Made by a program: the position numbers and the translations under genes
The notes under the pieces: model-generated
Database searches by the model: none
What the model was told of the DNA's origin: nothing
The model's input: only the letters and a program-made list of their open reading frames with translations
NCBI GenBank assembly: GCA_012513425.1
Contig: JAAZCF010000151.1
Location: forward strand, 1-15,375
Origin: Bacteroidales bacterium
Lineage (GTDB): Bacteria; Bacteroidota; Bacteroidia; Bacteroidales; UBA932
Reading direction: 5' to 3'
Length of the DNA stretch: 15,375 nucleotides
Shown here: positions 1 through 6,390 of the stretch, piece after piece
Position numbering within the stretch: position 1 is the stretch's first letter
How the letters are laid out: every line of letters starts with the position of its first letter

Positions 1-40
1 AAGAAACCGAGATAAACAATAATTTGTGTAAAAAGTTGTT

Positions 41-110
41 ATTTCGATAGTTATGGACGAAAAAAGAAACTCCGAGAAATCTTAAAATACTATTTTCGAT
101 AGTTCTGAAC
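41..110. repeat. Imperfect direct repeat at the 3' end of the truncated SusC gene
   Basis: Two 18-bp copies, at 41-58 and 93-110, agree at 15 of 18 positions and share an uninterrupted core TTTCGATAGTT (42-52 and 94-104). They lie 52 bp apart. The second copy encodes the last residues of the truncated receptor (VQNYRK) just before its stop; the first lies downstream of the stop. In one minus-strand frame it would read VHNYRN, so it looks like a second copy of the same coding end. This could be a recombination crossover site or the scar of a duplication. Only the similarity is seen; the role is inferred. Confidence 0.45.
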
Positions 111-446
111 ACCATAACCAATAACCAAAGTTTCTTCAAGAAGTTGAGTGTCTTCTTTGAGAATAAGGTCATAAGTAATACGATCTCCAATTACAAAAGT
201 TTGGTTTTGATAACCAATACAGGAAACTACAATAGTAGCTTCTTTAGGGACAGACAAGGAGTATTTGCCATCGAAATCAGTTGCAGCACCATTTGTAGTG
301 CCTTGCTGAAGAACAGCTACTCCAATAACAGGCAAGCCTGCTTCATCCACAATAGTACCGCTGATTTTCACGGACTGAGCAAACGCACTGGCTGACACAA
401 ACAGAAATGTCATAGTCAATGACAAAATTTGAAGTCTTTTTAGCAT
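90..446 (-). CDS. Truncated SusC-like TonB-dependent receptor N-terminus
   Basis: This encodes 118 residues. Residues 1-23 are a signal peptide ending AFA before Q24. Residues 25-99 form a carboxypeptidase-regulatory-like beta-sandwich (GTIVDEAGLPVIGVAV, then DFDGKYSLSV), and 103-114 form a TonB box of the LEEVVVIGYG kind (LEETLVIGYGVQ). In a full SusC receptor, a plug and a 22-strand barrel of roughly 900 further residues would follow; here a TAG comes four residues after the TonB-box region. None of the three frames downstream to the window edge looks like a SusC plug, though only 89 bp are visible. No clear TAnnTTTG promoter is seen upstream. It could be a decayed receptor remnant, a silent N-terminal cassette for receptor switching, or a short secreted domain protein. 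The family call is firm; the functional state is not. Confidence 0.75.
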   Translation of the reverse strand: MLKRLQILSLTMTFLFVSASAFAQSVKISGTIVDEAGLPVIGVAVLQQGTTNGAATDFDGKYSLSVPKEATIVVSCIGYQNQTFVIGDRITYDLILKEDTQLLEETLVIGYGVQNYRK

Positions 447-483
447 GTTGTTTTGAATAAGATTAAGTTTGTAAGATTACATT

Positions 484-496
484 GGTATATTATACC
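484..496. repeat. Short palindrome upstream of the SusC fragment
   Basis: GGTATA-T-TATACC is a perfect 6+1+6 palindrome, 38-50 bp upstream of the start codon of the truncated SusC gene. The position would suit an operator in the promoter region. A palindrome this short in AT-rich DNA may also be chance. Confidence 0.25.
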
Positions 497-643
497 CTTA
501 GTAAAATTAACAAATAATTAATTGTATATCAAAATATAAGCAAAGAAAAGTTTTACCTTAATTTTTATTTGAAATAATCGAACAAACATGAAAAAGAGTT
601 CAATATTTTTGCTAAATTTATACTTTTCTAAAATAGAAAGAGG

Positions 644-655
644 TCGGGATCCCGA
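644..655. repeat. 12-bp perfect palindrome downstream of the barrel protein gene
   Basis: TCGGGATCCCGA is a perfect 12-bp palindrome, GC-rich against AT-rich surroundings, about 35 bp past the stop of the small outer-membrane protein gene. As RNA it would form only a short stem with a tight loop, and no solid U-tract follows on either strand, so a terminator role is weak. The gene-free stretch 447-690 holds nothing else that I recognise. Confidence 0.25.
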
Positions 656-690
656 AAGAAATCACAACCTTTTTAAATTTACAGAAAGTC

Positions 691-1431
691 CTAAAACAAA
701 TACCCGACTCTCAAGCCGAGGTTGCTCAAAATCATTGAGGTCTGGCCATATTGAGAGTATAACATTGCGCAATCGTCATCAGTCAAACAATAAAATGATT
801 TACTTCGAGAAATCTGAACTATTCCATAGTTTGAATAATTGAGTCCAAATGTATATCTATCCGAAATGATTACTCCTATGTCACCACAAAAAAACAAAGA
901 AATACCTGTATTTGGAGTTAAAAATGACAAAGAAGTAAAGAAAGAAGTCCTGTTTGTGTATTGTTCTCTCTTGAAAGACTTATCTTTCAACTGGTTTTCT
1001 GCATTTGGAAAAATACTTAAATCAAATGGCTTATTAAGATTTCGGCCTGGTATAATATTCAACCCACCACTAAGACCTACATAGAAAGATGTGTTGGAGT
1101 TAAATTTCGCTTTGAACTGATAGCCGGCTCCAACAGGAATCATCACAGTATTGGTATATATTTTAGATGTGGCATAATTATCCTTTGTCAGTTGAAGCCT
1201 CCTGAAATTAATATCGGCCCTCCAATAGAAATCGAAATGCTCACTGAGAGGCTTAATTCGTTTGTATCCGAGATTAAAATCTCCGGAGGTTTTATCAAGT
1301 CCATAAGGCAAATTCACACCAAGCAATGAATATATGGGAATTCCTCCTCCAAACAATACTTCATTTCGTTGAGCGGAGAGACTCAAAGACATAAATAAAG
1401 CCAAAGCCAAAAAGGCATATCGCATTTTCAT
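691..1431 (-). CDS. Small exported outer-membrane beta-barrel-like protein
   Basis: The product is 246 residues from the chosen start. It has a signal peptide (KMRYAFLALALFMSLSLSA before Q), then alternating aromatic and polar stretches rich in G, Y, F and N, and ends in GLRVGYLF; a C-terminal aromatic residue is typical of outer-membrane barrels. A longer reading from 1458 is possible, but it would overlap the serpin by 26 bp and put nine charged or bulky residues before the signal peptide. The start at 1431 leaves 1 nt between the serpin stop (1433-1435) and this ATG, which is the usual coupling geometry. A second ATG at 1425 is nearly as good. I do not recognise a specific family. Its position suggests cotranscription with the serpin, so a link to envelope protease control is possible but inferred. 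Confidence 0.7.
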   Translation of the reverse strand: MKMRYAFLALALFMSLSLSAQRNEVLFGGGIPIYSLLGVNLPYGLDKTSGDFNLGYKRIKPLSEHFDFYWRADINFRRLQLTKDNYATSKIYTNTVMIPVGAGYQFKAKFNSNTSFYVGLSGGLNIIPGRNLNKPFDLSIFPNAENQLKDKSFKREQYTNRTSFFTSLSFLTPNTGISLFFCGDIGVIISDRYTFGLNYSNYGIVQISRSKSFYCLTDDDCAMLYSQYGQTSMILSNLGLRVGYLF

Positions 1432-1432
1432 C

Positions 1433-2665
1433 TTAAAAAGTCTTTTGAACACCTGCAAAGAGAATTGTACCTGTGCTTATTTCACTGATAAAATAGACAA
1501 ATGGGTGGTCAACCTTAAACTCCAACAAACCTACTGGTGGCCCTGCTGAAGTAGGCCCAAATGCCACTCCGGTGACAGTGGCTGCCTCAGTACCATTTTC
1601 GTCTATTTTGATAATCGATTTTTGCAATACATCAGTGATTTTTAGCGATAATTCGGCCATTTGAGAAAAATCTGCATAATTAGTAAAAGCTTGATTAATC
1701 CCCATTTTCTTCAATATGCCAAGCATCGCTATAGATGAAATGGTATATTCAGTTTCAAACTTCGGAATCCAAATATTTGCTGAAACTTTTGCAGCCGTAT
1801 AACACTTTCCCCAAATGTCAGCATCCAATTCCGCAATAACGTCATCTACTGTCTTGCCTTCATCAGGCAACATTATTGTGATTCTATATGCTCCATTTCC
1901 ATAAGGAATACTCAAAGACATAAAGGACTCACCTCCGTAGGCAGGATAAGACAACTCTTTTTGAGTCATAAAGCTGATTTTTGGTTTTGAGCCATCATAG
2001 TTATAAAATGTATCAACTATATTATCTCTCTTTTCAAACTGGTCAGTCCATAATCCTTTAAAATATAGCGCATTGAGTATGGCTGCTTCTGCTTTATCCG
2101 GCATTTGGAATGAATTAATCATTCCTTTTGTCTCTTTTTTAACCCAGCGGTTGACTTCAGTCGAAAAATTTTCGTCAATCGTATGAGTTGAAGCATCGTA
2201 ATAATCATTCATCATTGACTTGAAAGAGGGCAGAATCTTTGCAGTTTCTTTACTCCACAAAGAATTTGCTATTCCGATCTGTGTTGTATTATCAACATTT
2301 TTCAATCTTGGGATAAGAGTTTTATACAAATTATTAACATCATTGACAGAATAATTATCATAACTGATAGTTGTATATATTTCTTCTTGTGTCTGACCTA
2401 CTGCACCGGCCGCAGCCATTGATAAAGCTGTTTGTAAGCTGAAAGGAGACATAAAAAGATTGACATTACTCTTTTCTGAGGCAGAAAGCTCTCTAAGAAA
2501 ATCAAAAGAAAAGCTCGTTGTAGAAGGAATCATTTCAGCTTGGGCTTTGGTCAATAAAATGTCTTGACGTTTGATAGGCACTTTGGCAATATCATCCAAA
2601 AGGAAACGATCGCAGCCCGTAAAGGCCACACAAGCAATGATAAAAAGGGATATAATCTTTTTCAT
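1433..2665 (-). CDS. Serpin-family protease inhibitor lipoprotein
   Basis: This is a complete 410-residue serpin. Residues 1-18 are a lipoprotein signal with lipobox FTGC and lipidated C18, so it should be anchored in the envelope, possibly at the surface. Core serpin motifs are present: NLFMSPFSLQTALSM (69-83), NALYFKGLW (198-206), SIPY near 252, and the C-terminal signature FKVDHPFVYFI (383-393) followed by TGTILFAGV. The reactive-centre hinge E356-T365 (ENGTEAATVT) has the small residues needed for loop insertion, so it should be inhibitory. Counting 17 residues from E356 gives P1 Thr372 and P1' Ser373 in GPTSAGPP, which parallels the PMSIPP of alpha-1-antitrypsin. A Thr P1 would suit elastase-like or broad proteases; this register is inference. 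Serpins inhibit serine or cysteine proteases by suicide trapping. In gut and oral Bacteroidetes, lipoprotein serpins are thought to protect the cell from host or rival proteases. Confidence 0.95.
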   Translation of the reverse strand: MKKIISLFIIACVAFTGCDRFLLDDIAKVPIKRQDILLTKAQAEMIPSTTSFSFDFLRELSASEKSNVNLFMSPFSLQTALSMAAAGAVGQTQEEIYTTISYDNYSVNDVNNLYKTLIPRLKNVDNTTQIGIANSLWSKETAKILPSFKSMMNDYYDASTHTIDENFSTEVNRWVKKETKGMINSFQMPDKAEAAILNALYFKGLWTDQFEKRDNIVDTFYNYDGSKPKISFMTQKELSYPAYGGESFMSLSIPYGNGAYRITIMLPDEGKTVDDVIAELDADIWGKCYTAAKVSANIWIPKFETEYTISSIAMLGILKKMGINQAFTNYADFSQMAELSLKITDVLQKSIIKIDENGTEAATVTGVAFGPTSAGPPVGLLEFKVDHPFVYFISEISTGTILFAGVQKTF

Positions 2666-2666
2666 A

Positions 2667-2699
2667 TGTTTGTATTATTGTTTGTATTATTGTTTTTAT
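2667..2699. repeat. 12-bp tandem repeat in the serpin leader
   Basis: TGTTTGTATTAT occurs twice in perfect tandem (2667-2678, 2679-2690), followed by a degenerate part copy to 2699. On the coding strand this puts ATAATACAAACA repeats directly against the serpin ATG (2663-2665), in the space normally used for ribosome binding. Copy-number change by slippage would alter leader length and perhaps translation. No clean TTTG/TAnnTTTG promoter pair is seen upstream; TATATTTT near 2713-2720 on the minus strand is only a weak -7 match. Confidence 0.6.
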
Positions 2700-2746
2700 A
2701 AAGATGCATAAAAATATATAAACGCTGCATTAATAACAGTCTTTAT

Positions 2747-4606
2747 TTAAAACTGCCAATCAATTTGTGCTCGGGCTTCTAAGCATGCCGATTGCATTTT
2801 TTGAATGTTAGCCGATATTTTTGTTGACAATAAGAAATCTCCAAACAAGCGAAACGAGAATAATATATATGATGATATGCCATTCCCTACATATGACGCC
2901 ATAGCAAAATTTTGAGGCAAATCTTTTTCATACATATATATTTTATTTGAAGAAGATGATGATTTATATTTGGCAAGACCGCCTGCCAATTTGAGCCCTG
3001 ACTGCCTATAGTACTGCAAATATGCTGATGTCGCCCACCCTAGTTCAAGACTATATGCATCCATATCAGCCACAGGATTAAAAACCATCACACAATCAGC
3101 CCTTGCTCCTACCTCAAAACTTTCCGATATTAGTCCTTTTCCACATAAGCGAAATGAATGTTTATGGCTTCCTTCGTAGCTCTTATAGCTATAGTTGTCT
3201 TGCAGGAGAAAAGACATGTAGTCTTCTGCATATTCGACTCTGGCCTTTATTTTTATAATTGTTGATGGCCCATCAATTCTAAATCTAGGATGTGGATGAT
3301 AAGCAGCATCTGTCATGGTTGTAACCGTAAACTTTTCAAATGGACGAAAGAGCATATTGAGCAACAAGCCATATTGATTAGAAACATTAGAAATAGATGA
3401 ATAAGCACCGGCATGAGTGGCAATATAATCTTTTGGATAATATCTCAATTGTAGAGCTCCTTCAAAATTATAGCTCGGAGACCATACCAAGCCACATAGA
3501 GCAGCTATTGAACCTTTTTTATCAATTGCTAACTCAGAATAATATCGGGAATGGCTGTTGCTGTAAAGAGCAGCAAGAGAATAATTGCCATACCACCCAT
3601 CATACATTTGGTATTTATTATACTCAAGAACGCGCCGTTTGTTCGCTTTGTTAAAACTATACAAGGCAAGAGTTGATGACAATAAAAAGCTTTCTGACTC
3701 ATATAAATAGTTCACACAAGCAACATATTCTCTCAGAGCATCTTTTTGCTGCTTTTGAAAAGCAGTACGATGATAGCCCGTAGAAGGCAAAGAACTATAA
3801 GTACTATCTGTGGCAGTAGCATCAAGACTGGAAGCTGAGAAAAATGACTGGAGTTGAGAATGAGAGCCAAAAGAATAGCTGAGGGCCAATCCCCGAAATG
3901 CATCATTCTCACCTGCAGATGTAAATGGCTTAAAATCGTCCTTTCGCTTCAAAACCGCAGCCGGAGCTCCCAAAGCCGAAAGAGAAAACGAAGACCCTAT
4001 CGCCAAGCCTTGTCCATAAGTTGCAGAAAAGTCTCCCAAAAGAGCCTTGAAGTTTTTCTTCTGATATGACAAATGACCGGATATAAAATCCGGAATCCAT
4101 GGCTCTGCGGCATCTGATTCCAAAGTAAGTCCATAAGAGAAATCAGAGACACTCCCAAGGTATCTGGCATACCTGAGAAAACCCTCTTGGCTACTTTTCC
4201 ATTTAACTTTTGTTCTGATCTGAGAAACTGCCTGTTCTGAAGCTTGAACTGAAGATAAGGAGATAAATGGACGCAAAAAGGCAACAATATCAGGATTAAA
4301 CCCATCTACATACTCAAACTCAGAATAGGAAATAATTCCTCCGTATTCTTGAATATATTCCAAAAGACTCTCAATCTGGAACAATGACAACACAGACAAG
4401 GATTCCAACTGCGATCGAGTAGCAGAATTAATATTGAGCGGCTCAAGCAGAAGGCTTTCATACCATTGCATCATTTGCTCCATTGAAGACTCAGATCCTT
4501 CCACATACATATCTTCCAGACATTCCTCAAATAAAGGCGGAAGGTTCTGAGCCCCTGCATTAAAAACGAACAATATTGACACCAATAAAAACAAAAACTT
4601 TCTCAT
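2747..4606 (-). CDS. Exported helix-hairpin-helix plus beta-barrel-like protein
   Basis: This encodes 619 residues. Residues 1-19 are a signal peptide ending GAGA-Q. Residues about 57-114 read as a ComEA-like helix-hairpin-helix pair (PLNINSATRSQLESL, then IESLLEYIQEYGGI and a second hairpin ending LRPFI). The rest, about 125-619, is rich in Y, S, G and aromatics with alternating hydrophobic residues, and ends AQIDWQF with a terminal Phe, as expected of an outer-membrane barrel. Bacteroidetes genomes commonly carry such exported proteins annotated only as helix-hairpin-helix domain proteins; the function is not known to me. The HHH region could bind DNA, as in ComEA, or may be only a structural module. 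It lies downstream of purE on the same strand (66 bp), with a dyad over its start codon. Other open frames inside it, such as 3997-4305 minus, are shadows. Confidence 0.8.
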   Translation of the reverse strand: MRKFLFLLVSILFVFNAGAQNLPPLFEECLEDMYVEGSESSMEQMMQWYESLLLEPLNINSATRSQLESLSVLSLFQIESLLEYIQEYGGIISYSEFEYVDGFNPDIVAFLRPFISLSSVQASEQAVSQIRTKVKWKSSQEGFLRYARYLGSVSDFSYGLTLESDAAEPWIPDFISGHLSYQKKNFKALLGDFSATYGQGLAIGSSFSLSALGAPAAVLKRKDDFKPFTSAGENDAFRGLALSYSFGSHSQLQSFFSASSLDATATDSTYSSLPSTGYHRTAFQKQQKDALREYVACVNYLYESESFLLSSTLALYSFNKANKRRVLEYNKYQMYDGWYGNYSLAALYSNSHSRYYSELAIDKKGSIAALCGLVWSPSYNFEGALQLRYYPKDYIATHAGAYSSISNVSNQYGLLLNMLFRPFEKFTVTTMTDAAYHPHPRFRIDGPSTIIKIKARVEYAEDYMSFLLQDNYSYKSYEGSHKHSFRLCGKGLISESFEVGARADCVMVFNPVADMDAYSLELGWATSAYLQYYRQSGLKLAGGLAKYKSSSSSNKIYMYEKDLPQNFAMASYVGNGISSYILFSFRLFGDFLLSTKISANIQKMQSACLEARAQIDWQF

Positions 4607-4628
4607 AGTACAAACCTACGAGAAAGTT
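4596..4628 (-). promoter_or_regulatory. Dyad over the start codon of the helix-hairpin-helix gene (possible attenuator)
   Basis: Perfect 9-bp inverted arms at 4596-4604 and 4620-4628 (AACTTTCTC and GAGAAAGTT) are separated by 15 nt. In minus-strand RNA the start codon at 4604-4606 straddles the loop/stem border, and the 3' arm runs straight into a U-rich stretch (UUUGUUUUUAUU) that also encodes the signal peptide. A transcript arriving from purE could therefore meet either a weak intrinsic terminator or a structure hiding the start codon. The spacer also contains TAGGTTTG (minus, 4611-4618), a match to the Bacteroidetes -7 box, without a matching -33 box; if used, the mRNA would be almost leaderless. 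Confidence 0.35.
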
Positions 4629-4649
4629 ATTCTGTAATTATTTACTAAA

Positions 4650-4679
4650 CGTTTATATCCGTTTACATCCGTTTAACAT
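4650..4679. repeat. Three 10-bp tandem repeats between purE and the next gene
   Basis: Three 10-bp units, CGTTTATATC, CGTTTACATC and CGTTTAACAT, lie end to end. The third runs into the last codons of purE, whose stop is at 4673-4675. The CGTTTA core is invariant. A 10-bp period places identical bases on the same face of the helix, as in an array of protein-binding sites, but it may also be a chance microsatellite in a short intergenic region. Confidence 0.5.
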
Positions 4680-5182
4680 TTGAATTTGTAGCTCACTGCC
4701 TTCAAATCCTCATTTGCCTTTGCAATTTTTCCGGCCAGTTCAGCTTTGAAAGCGACCATTTTTGCCATATACTCATCTGAAGATGCAGCCAAAATTTGCA
4801 GAGCGAATATAGCAGCATTTTTAGAGCCATCCAGAGCCATAGTAGCCACAGGTATGCCAGAAGGCATTTGTAATATTGACAATACTGAATCCCAGCCATC
4901 CATAGAATTTGATGATTTAATAGGGACTCCTATCACCGGCACTGGAGTTGATGCAGCAATAACTCCTGGAAGATGAGCCGCTCCACCGGCAGCTGCAATT
5001 ATTACTTTGATACCACGACCTGCAGCATCTTGAGCGAATTGAGCAACTTGCTCGGGCACTCTGTGAGCACTTAGAGCATTTATTTCAAAAGGAATTTCCA
5101 TACTGTCAAGGAACTCTGCTGCTGCCTTCATAACAGGCATATCAGACAAACTTCCCATAATGATGCTGACTATTGGTTTCAT
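4673..5182 (-). CDS. purE: N5-carboxyaminoimidazole ribonucleotide mutase (PurE class I)
   Basis: PurE moves the carboxylate of N5-CAIR to C4 of the imidazole ring to give CAIR in de novo purine synthesis; it works in the cytosol, usually as an octamer. The 169-residue product matches the family length. It carries the N-terminal GSLSDMPVM motif (10-18) that binds the substrate phosphate, the SAHRVPE motif with catalytic His40 (38-44), and AAHLPGV (68-74). The in-frame ATG at 5239 would add 19 residues and overlap the promoter and the hpt start, so I chose 5182, which gives the normal start MKPIVSIIMGS. Its own -7/-33 pair lies just upstream. purK is not adjacent, so carboxylation must come from elsewhere in the genome. 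Confidence 0.96.
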   Translation of the reverse strand: MKPIVSIIMGSLSDMPVMKAAAEFLDSMEIPFEINALSAHRVPEQVAQFAQDAAGRGIKVIIAAAGGAAHLPGVIAASTPVPVIGVPIKSSNSMDGWDSVLSILQMPSGIPVATMALDGSKNAAIFALQILAASSDEYMAKMVAFKAELAGKIAKANEDLKAVSYKFKC

Positions 5183-5199
5183 TGTCACTATTGTTTTAA

Positions 5200-5229
5200 A
5201 TTGAATATGCAAAATTAATATTAAATTTG
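5200..5229 (+). promoter_or_regulatory. hpt-adk-obgE-lplA operon promoter
   Basis: TAAATTTG at 5222-5229 fits the Bacteroidetes -7 consensus TAnnTTTG exactly. ATTG at 5200-5203 is a three-of-four -33 box, with 18 nt between them. Transcription should start a few bases after 5229, at or next to the ATG at 5234. That ATG is therefore unlikely to be the translation start, and the next one at 5252 is preferred. Confidence 0.65.
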
Positions 5230-5240
5230 CGCCATGCAAA
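5210..5240 (-). promoter_or_regulatory. purE promoter
   Basis: Read on the minus strand, TTTG (5237-5240), a 19-nt spacer and TAATTTTG (5210-5217) form a perfect TTTG-N19-TAnnTTTG promoter. The predicted RNA start is near 5203, about 20 nt before the purE ATG at 5182. The element interlocks with the divergent hpt promoter: the two -7 boxes are only 4 bp apart. Confidence 0.75.
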
Positions 5241-5251
5241 AATCTCTATCT

Positions 5252-5809
5252 ATGGATAATCGTATTAAAATTCACGATAAATATTTCGTACCATACATTC
5301 CAAATGAAAAACTGATAAAAGCAATTGACAATGTTTCAGCCAAATTGAACGCAGATTTTGAAGGAAAAGATGAGTATCCCCTCATTTTACCTGTTCTTTC
5401 AGGTTCGATAATCTTTGCAGGCCATCTTCTTCCACGCCTTCATTTTAATAGTGAATTGTCTGCCATCAGGGTATCCTCTTATGAAGGAACTCGCTCTACC
5501 GGCAACATTAAAGAAATCTTAGGACTTACCACTGATGTGCAAGGTCGCACTGTCATAATTGTTGAGGACATAGTTGACACAGGGAAAACTATCATAAAGC
5601 TTATTGATAACTTGACTTTCAGAGGAGCAAAAGATATCCGTGTATGCACGATGTTTACCAAACCTGAAGTTTATAAATATGACCGTCCGCTTGAATATGT
5701 GGCGATGAAAGTAGAAAACAAATTTATAGTAGGTTTCGGGTTGGATTATGACCAAATAGGTCGTCACCTTGCCGATATCTACATTCTTGATGATAATCAA
5801 AACGACTAA
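5252..5809 (+). CDS. hpt: Hypoxanthine(-guanine) phosphoribosyltransferase
   Basis: This type I phosphoribosyltransferase joins hypoxanthine or guanine to PRPP, giving IMP or GMP in purine salvage. The 185-residue product has the PRPP-binding signature VIIVEDIVDTGKT (101-113) with the acidic pair E105-D106, the flexible-loop region around SSYEGTRSTG (75-84), the phosphate loop LSGSIIFAG (49-57), and the purine-binding tail VGFGLDYDQIGRHL (160-173). Translation could begin at 5234, adding six residues, but that ATG lies only 5 nt after the -7 box, so 5252 is chosen. It diverges from purE across a shared promoter region and leads a tight operon, with 5 nt to adk. Salvage and de novo purine genes are thus back to back. 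Guanine versus hypoxanthine preference cannot be read from the sequence. Confidence 0.93.
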   Translation: MDNRIKIHDKYFVPYIPNEKLIKAIDNVSAKLNADFEGKDEYPLILPVLSGSIIFAGHLLPRLHFNSELSAIRVSSYEGTRSTGNIKEILGLTTDVQGRTVIIVEDIVDTGKTIIKLIDNLTFRGAKDIRVCTMFTKPEVYKYDRPLEYVAMKVENKFIVGFGLDYDQIGRHLADIYILDDNQND

Positions 5810-5814
5810 ACATA

Positions 5815-6378
5815 ATGAAATATTACATTCTTTTCGGCCCTCCAGGTGCAGGTAAAGGCACTCAGGCCAAGCTTTTGGTGGATAAATACGGATTCCGCCA
5901 TGTATCAACAGGCGACCTTCTTCGCAAAGAAATGGCTAAAGAAAGCCCACTTGGACTTAAAGCCAAATCACTTATTGAGCAAGGATTATTAGTTCCTGAC
6001 GAAGTTGTTGTTGGTATGATTAAAAGCGAAATTGAAAGCAATCCATCTGTTCCAGGTTTTCTGTTCGATGGTTTCCCTCGCAACACAGACCAAGCTGCCA
6101 CTCTTGACAAAATGTTGGAAAGCTTCAATCAAAGCGTCACTTCAGTGATTTCCATTTCTATTAGCGACGAGATGGTAAAAGAACGTATCCGCCATCGCGC
6201 TATGTTGGAGAATCGTCCTGATGATACAAAAGATGAAGTAATTGCTAACCGTATCAAGACATATCACGACAAGACAGAGCCTGTGATTTCATTCTACAAA
6301 GCTCAGAATAAATATTGTGAGATTGACGGTGTGGGCAATATTGAAGAGATTTTCGACAAAGTCTGCGAACTAATTTAA
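5815..6378 (+). CDS. adk: Adenylate kinase, short-LID form
   Basis: Adenylate kinase balances nucleotides by AMP + ATP to 2 ADP in the cytosol. The 187-residue protein begins with the P-loop GPPGAGKGT (8-16), then the AMP-binding segment STGDLLR (31-37), DGFPRN (85-90), and the RPDD motif (134-137). Between about 127 and 140 only a short lid is present; the roughly 30-residue LID insertion with zinc or hydrogen-bond residues of E. coli Adk is absent, as in short-type enzymes common in Bacteroidetes. The start at 5815 is 5 nt after hpt, and there is no Shine-Dalgarno. The gap to obgE is 12 nt. It sits third in no recognised complex; the operon simply groups nucleotide and GTPase functions. Confidence 0.97.
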   Translation: MKYYILFGPPGAGKGTQAKLLVDKYGFRHVSTGDLLRKEMAKESPLGLKAKSLIEQGLLVPDEVVVGMIKSEIESNPSVPGFLFDGFPRNTDQAATLDKMLESFNQSVTSVISISISDEMVKERIRHRAMLENRPDDTKDEVIANRIKTYHDKTEPVISFYKAQNKYCEIDGVGNIEEIFDKVCELI

Positions 6379-6390
6379 TACCAACTAATC

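Noticed and set aside
644..655. Palindrome TCGGGATCCCGA as a terminator
   Set aside because: The stem would be only about four pairs with a tight loop, and no run of U follows on either strand.
588..842. Plus-strand open frame of 84 residues beginning MKKSSIFLLN
   Set aside because: Most of it lies antisense to the 3' end of the small barrel protein gene, composition looks random, and there is no promoter or family resemblance.
3997..4305. Minus-strand 102-residue frame inside the helix-hairpin-helix gene
   Set aside because: It is an out-of-frame shadow of a well-supported gene with signal peptide and full-length coding pattern.
5234..5251. Earlier ATG for hpt adding six residues
   Set aside because: It lies 5 nt after the -7 box, at the expected RNA start, and overlaps the -33 box of purE; the ATG at 5252 gives the family-typical N-terminus.
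5519..5908. Minus-strand 129-residue frame opposite hpt and adk
   Set aside because: It spans two certain genes on the other strand and has no recognisable domain or promoter.
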